DNA of 64,000 bases from positions 1,240,001 to 1,304,000 of the forward strand of contig NZ_JAODOQ010000001.1 of NCBI RefSeq assembly GCF_025398315.1, read 5' to 3'. Positions 60,108 through 64,000 of the stretch are shown here, piece after piece. The DNA comes from Shewanella phaeophyticola (lineage in GTDB: Bacteria > Pseudomonadota > Gammaproteobacteria > Enterobacterales > Shewanellaceae). The translations under genes were made by a program, and so were the position numbers. The notes under the pieces were generated by a model that was not told the DNA's origin, ran no database searches, and saw only the letters and a program-made list of their open reading frames with translations. Position 1 is the first letter of the stretch. Each line of letters opens with the position of its first letter.

Positions 60108-60616
60108 TAATTAACAGTGATTATTTCCCATTAACTGAAGTGGCTACACGCTTTGTCAACCAGCTTGCTCAGTGTCGCCGTTTAGGGTTAAGTGTTAAAG
60201 AAGCCAGTGAGCATCACGTATTAATTGAGTTGCCATACAGCCAAGATATTATTGGTTACCCTGACACGAGTGTGATCCATGGTGGGGTAATTACCACATT
60301 AATTGACACCGCCTGTGGCACCGCAGTGGTGTGCGCTATTTTAAAAAAATATCAATCGCTTGAGTTATCGCCAACGTTAGATTTACGGGTTGATTACATG
60401 AAGCCCGCCGAACCGCTCAAACCGGTCTATGCCTTTGCAGAGTGTTACCGTTTATCGTCAAGTGTTGCCTTTACCCGTGCGATTGCTTATCAAGAAAGTA
60501 TTGATGAGCCTATTGCCCATGCGGTAGGTTCGTTTATGCGTATTAGCCCAGAAATGGTTGGTGAAGAGTTTCGTCAAGCATTAATGGGTAATTTGCCGGA
60601 GAGTCAGCATGACTGA
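60104..60616 (+). CDS. Hotdog-fold thioesterase (PaaI-like), first of two
   Basis: A 170-residue hotdog protein. It starts at ATG 60104 ([21 protein letters not shown]), overlapping the restored hinT stop. The active-site region is [20 protein letters not shown], with the conserved HGG and Asp of PaaI-type thioesterases; [11 protein letters not shown] is the second motif. It should hydrolyse an acyl-CoA. It overlaps the next, related gene by 8 bp. The apparent N-terminal fusion to HinT is rejected. Confidence 0.85.
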   Translation: MIINSDYFPLTEVATRFVNQLAQCRRLGLSVKEASEHHVLIELPYSQDIIGYPDTSVIHGGVITTLIDTACGTAVVCAILKKYQSLELSPTLDLRVDYMKPAEPLKPVYAFAECYRLSSSVAFTRAIAYQESIDEPIAHAVGSFMRISPEMVGEEFRQALMGNLPESQHD

Positions 60617-61097
60617 GCAAACAACCCCAGAGGTATCAAATGAGTTGGATGTTCAAGATGTGGTAAAGCGTGCCATTGAGTTAAATGATTACAGTTATTT
60701 ACTCGAAAAAGTGCCGTACTCACAATTTATAGGTATGTCAGTAGCTCGTTTCGGCGATGAAATGGTATTTAGATTACCCGCAAAAGATGACAATATCGGT
60801 AATCCAATTTTACCGGCCATTCATGGCGGGGTGATTGCAGGTTTTATGGAAATGTCGGCTATTGTGCAATTAATGGTGTTTATGCAAGCTAAAAAGGTGC
60901 CTAAAATAGTTGATTTTTCAATTGACTATTTACGTGCAGGCTTACATCAAGACTCGTTTGCGGAATGTAAAATTACCCGTCAAGGGCGCCGCGTGGCCAA
61001 TGTCAGCATTAATTGTTGGCAAACTAACCGTAAACAATTGATTGCGACAGCTAGTGTCACACTTTTTGCTAGATTAATAACCCAAAACCGCCAGTAA
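60609..61097 (+). CDS. Hotdog-fold thioesterase (PaaI-like), second of two
   Basis: A 162-residue hotdog protein related to its upstream neighbour: [20 protein letters not shown] at the active site, where Glu/Met replace Asp/Thr, and [12 protein letters not shown]. The pair may form a heteromer, or this copy may have diverged in substrate. It overlaps the upstream gene by 8 bp and ends 17 bp before the ycfL start, so hinT, both thioesterases and ycfL probably share a transcript. Confidence 0.85.
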   Translation: MTEQTTPEVSNELDVQDVVKRAIELNDYSYLLEKVPYSQFIGMSVARFGDEMVFRLPAKDDNIGNPILPAIHGGVIAGFMEMSAIVQLMVFMQAKKVPKIVDFSIDYLRAGLHQDSFAECKITRQGRRVANVSINCWQTNRKQLIATASVTLFARLITQNRQ

Positions 61098-61114
61098 CAT
61101 TTAAGGAAAAGATT

Positions 61115-61507
61115 ATGAAACTCGCATCGATTATCGTATTCACATCAACGTTGTTACTTGGCGCTTGTGCTCACAATACCGCGGGTATTGCCGTTGACTC
61201 TAATGGGCAAGTGCGAGTGGATAGCAGCTCTTTTGCCAGTGATGTCAATGTCACCGATATAACCTCAATGATGGTGGGTGACTTAGTGAAAGCCTCGGCG
61301 TTAATTCAAAGTAAATCGAGCTATGACCAACGCGTGCAATACAAATTCAACTGGTTTGATGCCAACGGCTATACCATTGAAGATGAAGCAACAAGTTGGA
61401 AGTCGCTTAAATTACATGGCATGCAACAACTGCAAGTGAGTGCAGTAGCGCCTAATACTCAAGTCAGTCATTTTGAAATATACGTGCGCGAAACCTACTC
61501 TGATTAA
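61115..61507 (+). CDS. ycfL: YcfL-family lipoprotein
   Basis: A 130-residue lipoprotein with lipobox LLGAC (residues 14-18). YKFNWFDANGYTIEDEATSWKSL matches the DUF1425/YcfL family. In E. coli ycfL follows hinT and precedes lpoB, so the order supports the assignment. Function is unknown; it is expected at the inner face of the outer membrane. Frame intact. Confidence 0.85.
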   Translation: MKLASIIVFTSTLLLGACAHNTAGIAVDSNGQVRVDSSSFASDVNVTDITSMMVGDLVKASALIQSKSSYDQRVQYKFNWFDANGYTIEDEATSWKSLKLHGMQQLQVSAVAPNTQVSHFEIYVRETYSD

Positions 61508-61659
61508 TCGCTGTTGATATGTGATAACTCAATACAGAGCAAGGCTTTGTTGACTTGAATGCAACGAAACCTACAGGTTGATATCGACTGGCTATTTTTG
61601 TGTTATCAAATTGTATGAAGGATCGTGTAATCAAATTTTAGATAGTTTATACTCGTGAT

Positions 61660-61750
61660 CGCCAAGGGGTGTTCAGCACGACTGAACTGAGATGTCTTAA
61701 GACGAACCCTTAGAACCTGATCCGGCTTATACCGGCGTAGGAATGGCTAC
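61660..61750 (+). promoter_or_regulatory. TPP (thiamin pyrophosphate) riboswitch
   Basis: The THI-element landmarks are present in order: AAGGGGTG at 61664, ACTGAGAT (the CUGAGA box) at 61686, ACCCTTAGAACCTGATCCGG at about 61706-61725, and ACCGGCGTAGGAA at about 61731. Binding of TPP should fold the aptamer and reduce expression of the following TonB receptor. Confidence 0.93.
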
Positions 61751-61792
61751 ACTATCTATAAGTGCACCTCTTATTCGCTACTCTTGCCGGAT

Positions 61793-61811
61793 CTCAAAAT
61801 AACTATTTGAG
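61793..61811 (+). promoter_or_regulatory. Shine-Dalgarno-sequestering hairpin
   Basis: CTCAAA (61793-61798) pairs with TTTGAG (61806-61811) over a 7-base loop; the second arm includes the start of GAGG, the likely ribosome binding site of ATG 61817. It is a plausible translational expression platform for the riboswitch. Confidence 0.55.
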
Positions 61812-61816
61812 GTCCT

Positions 61817-64000
61817 ATGTTCACGAAAAAATCTATCGGGTTATCCCACACGCCAATTGCTTTAGCGGTTATTACAGCATTGAGCTCGCCTATTGTCATG
61901 GCTAAAACTGCTGATGTTGAGCAGGTCACGCCAGAATATGAAAAAATGGAAGTGATTGTTGTTAATGCTGACTTTAGTAATATCAGCCTTGATAAAATGC
62001 CATCAAGTGTCACTGTTATTGATGTGCAGCAATTAGAAGATGAAGGCGCACAACATTTTGAAGACGTGCTTAATTCCATCGCCAATTTTAACTGGTCAGG
62101 TGGCAGCTCACGTCCTAAGTATTTCCAAATTCGCGGTGTCGGTGAGCAAGAACAATACCAAGGCGCACCAAACTCATCAGTTGGCTTTGTGGTCGATGAC
62201 ATTGATTTATCAGGGCTTGGCATGGTGTCGAGCATGTATGATATGCAGCAAGTTGAAGTGCTGCGTGAATCGCAAGGGACGCAATACGGTGCCAATGCAC
62301 TAGCTGGGTTAATTTACCTCAAAAGTAATGATCCGACTGATTCTTTTGAGCATGGCATTAAAGTCAGCTTGGGCGATGACGACTTACGCACTTTTTCAGG
62401 TTTTAGCTCTGGAGCCATTAAATGATACAGGCAAGTTGTTATATCGCGTGTCTATAGAGCAACATAATCAAAATGGTTACCGTGATAATGTATACCTAAA
62501 CAGCGACGACACCAATCAACGTGATGAACTAAGCGCCCGTGCTAAATTACGTTGGTATGCCAGCGACGATTTACAAATTGATTTAACCTTACTACATGCC
62601 AATTTTGATAATGGCTACGATGCCTGGACACTCGATAACAACAGCAGTAATACTTTAACCGACCAACCGGGTATCGACACTCAAGAAACCACCGGCGCAG
62701 GGCTTAAATTTATTTATACTGGCGCAAAGGGATTTGACCTTACCTCGCTAACATCAATAGCACAAACAGACCATCATCATGCTTATGACGGTGACTGGGC
62801 AAATCCAGATTACTGGGCAAGCAAAGAATGTACAGCCTATGACGATGATTATAATGTCACTGGCAGCGAACCGTGTGAATATGATTATATCTGGGATAAA
62901 GAAGGCGATCGTCAAACGCTTACCCAAGAGTTTCGTTTATCGTCAAAAGATGCTGGGCGGATTTTTGCAGGCTCAACGGATTGGTTAGTTGGGGTATATA
63001 TGATGAACCTCAATGAAGATAATGACTTGTATTCAGAGTACAACACTTGGCCAGACGAAGTGTTGCAGTCGAGCTACGAAGCTACAAATTATGCCGTCTT
63101 TGCTCAGTTAGACAGCCAGTTAGGCAATGACTATTTGTTATCTACCGGTTTGCGATTTGAGCGCCGTGACAGCGAGTACCGCGACAGCAATAACGACGAT
63201 TTTGACCCGTCAGAAAACATGTGGGGAGGCCATGTTGCTTTATCAAAAGCGATGAATAGCAACCATAATGCTTATGCCCGTATTGCGCGAGGTTATAAAG
63301 CGGGTGGCTTTAATATGACGTTGCCCACTGAGCTTGCCAACAAAAAAGAGTTTGATACTGAGATTTTGTATAACTATGAAATCGGCATGAAGTCGACTTG
63401 GTTAAACGGTCAGGTTGATTCTACGCTAGCGATATTCTTTATGGATCGTGAAGATCAACAAGTGTCTGCGTCTTTACAAGATCCTGATAACCCACAACGA
63501 TTTATTTTATTTACTGAAAATGCCGGTAGTTCGCAAAATTACGGTGCAGAGCTGGATGCTAAGTGGTACGTTACAGAAAACATCGAGTTTTATGGCAGTG
63601 TAGGTTGGTTAGAAACCGAATACGGTCAGTATGAATACAGCGACAAATACGGCTCAGTTGTGGATTTATCTGGCCGCGAACTCGCTCATTCGCCGCAATT
63701 TACCTACAGTGCTGGCGTGACTTATGTTGCCGACTCAGGTTGGTTTGCTAACCTTAATGCCAGTGGTAAAAGTGAGTTTTATTACTCAGACAGCAATGAA
63801 TCAACCTCAGACGCCTACACCATTTATAATGCTCGTATCGGCTATGAAACCGTAACGTGGTCTGCTTATTTATGGGGCAGAAACTTATTTGATAAAGAAT
63901 ACGGTGTGCGCGGGTTCTACTTTGGTAACGAACCCGATTTAGATTGGGCCGACAAGCAATACATACGTTATGGCGATCCTCGTCAGGTGGGCGTTACATT
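61817..64000 (+). CDS. TPP-riboswitch-controlled TonB-dependent receptor (frameshifted at 62411-62416; 3' end cut by window)
   Basis: An outer-membrane TonB receptor with signal peptide (cleavage near VMAK). The plug contains QIRGVGEQEQYQGAPNSSVGFVVDDID and QQVEVLRESQGTQYGANALAGLIYL. The frame is lost at GGAGCC (62411-62416) after FSGFSSG and resumes PLNDTGKLLYRVSIEQHNQ. GGACC (Gly-Pro) would restore it, the same change as in the other receptor of this window. The barrel then runs open to the last base (RYGDPRQVGVT), probably only a residue or two short of the end. The TPP riboswitch in front implies uptake of thiamin or a precursor (Omr1-like). Confidence 0.9.

Larger units (their letters stand above)
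61508..61816 (+). other. 5' UTR and promoter region of the thiamin-regulated receptor
   Basis: A 309 bp gap. The first ~150 bp should contain the promoter; the rest is the TPP riboswitch (61660-61750) and the hairpin before the start codon (61793-61811), annotated separately. I see no open frame. Confidence 0.6.

Noticed and set aside
59657..60616. Novel HIT-hotdog fusion enzyme
   Set aside because: One-base correction at GGTACC (60080) gives a normal HinT end and an ATGA-coupled thioesterase, matching a dozen similar lesions in the window.
6438..62416. Programmed frameshifting or recoding as a biological system
   Set aside because: The shifts are insertions of different bases at one palindrome, in unrelated genes, without slippery sequences or downstream pseudoknots, and one lesion is only substitutions creating a stop.

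Overview
The window is a chromosomal segment of a marine gammaproteobacterium, almost certainly Shewanella. I infer this from the E. coli-like gene orders (rluC/rne, yceF-yceD-rpmF-plsX-fabHDG-acpP-fabF, hinT-ycfL, argO/argP, maoP/hdfR), a CctA-type small tetraheme cytochrome, and a moderately low GC content that suggests the cold-adapted S. frigidimarina/livingstonensis side of the genus. No rRNA, tRNA, CRISPR array, prophage or complete insertion sequence was seen.

Layout. 1-2.7 kb: 3' part of a transporter-fused hybrid histidine kinase. 2.7-3.6 kb: a decayed glutathione S-transferase gene split by a ~309 bp MITE. 3.6-9.1 kb: TonB receptor, NCS1 permease and DUF917 protein, with a divergent Lrp-type regulator. 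9.2-10.9 kb: argO/argP. 10.9-16.1 kb: bioA and divergent bioBFCD. 16.2-25 kb: diguanylate cyclase, outer-membrane protein, maoP/hdfR, periplasmic DNA ligase, phosphatase, RbgA-like GTPase, 2OG-Fe(II) oxygenase, MsrBA. 25-30.9 kb: rne with a repeat-rich tail, rluC, HAD phosphatase. 31-38 kb: fatty-acid/phospholipid cluster. 38-40.3 kb: thioesterase, beta-hydroxyacid dehydrogenase, tetraheme cytochrome. 40.4-52.6 kb: nitrate assimilation (nasA, cobA, ybiB-like, nasT-like, nirBD, narK, PP2C-kinase), with a sigma-54/NtrC-type promoter and an attenuator leader. 52.8-57.7 kb: a curli operon with a greatly enlarged curlin. 57.8-61.5 kb: M61 peptidase, hinT, two hotdog thioesterases, ycfL. 61.66 kb to the end: a TPP riboswitch controlling a TonB-dependent receptor.

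The most striking observation is global. Many single-copy, often essential genes (plsX, fabD, fabF, bioC, hinT, two TonB receptors and others) are interrupted, and in at least a dozen cases the lesion lies exactly where the protein family predicts GGNCC, usually a Gly-Pro codon pair. Typical changes are GGACC to GGAGCC, GGTCC to GGTGCC or GGTACC, and GGCCC to GGCACC. By eye only about eight intact GGNCC sites remain in 64 kb. The most economical reading is systematic base-calling error at a modified GGNCC motif, which implies a Sau96I-like cytosine methyltransferase in the host and means most 'pseudogenes' here are artefacts. The GST gene is the exception and looks truly dead.

Other points of interest are the giant curlin, the two-layer control of nitrate assimilation, the thiamin-responsive receptor, and the uncharacterised receptor/permease/DUF917 locus.
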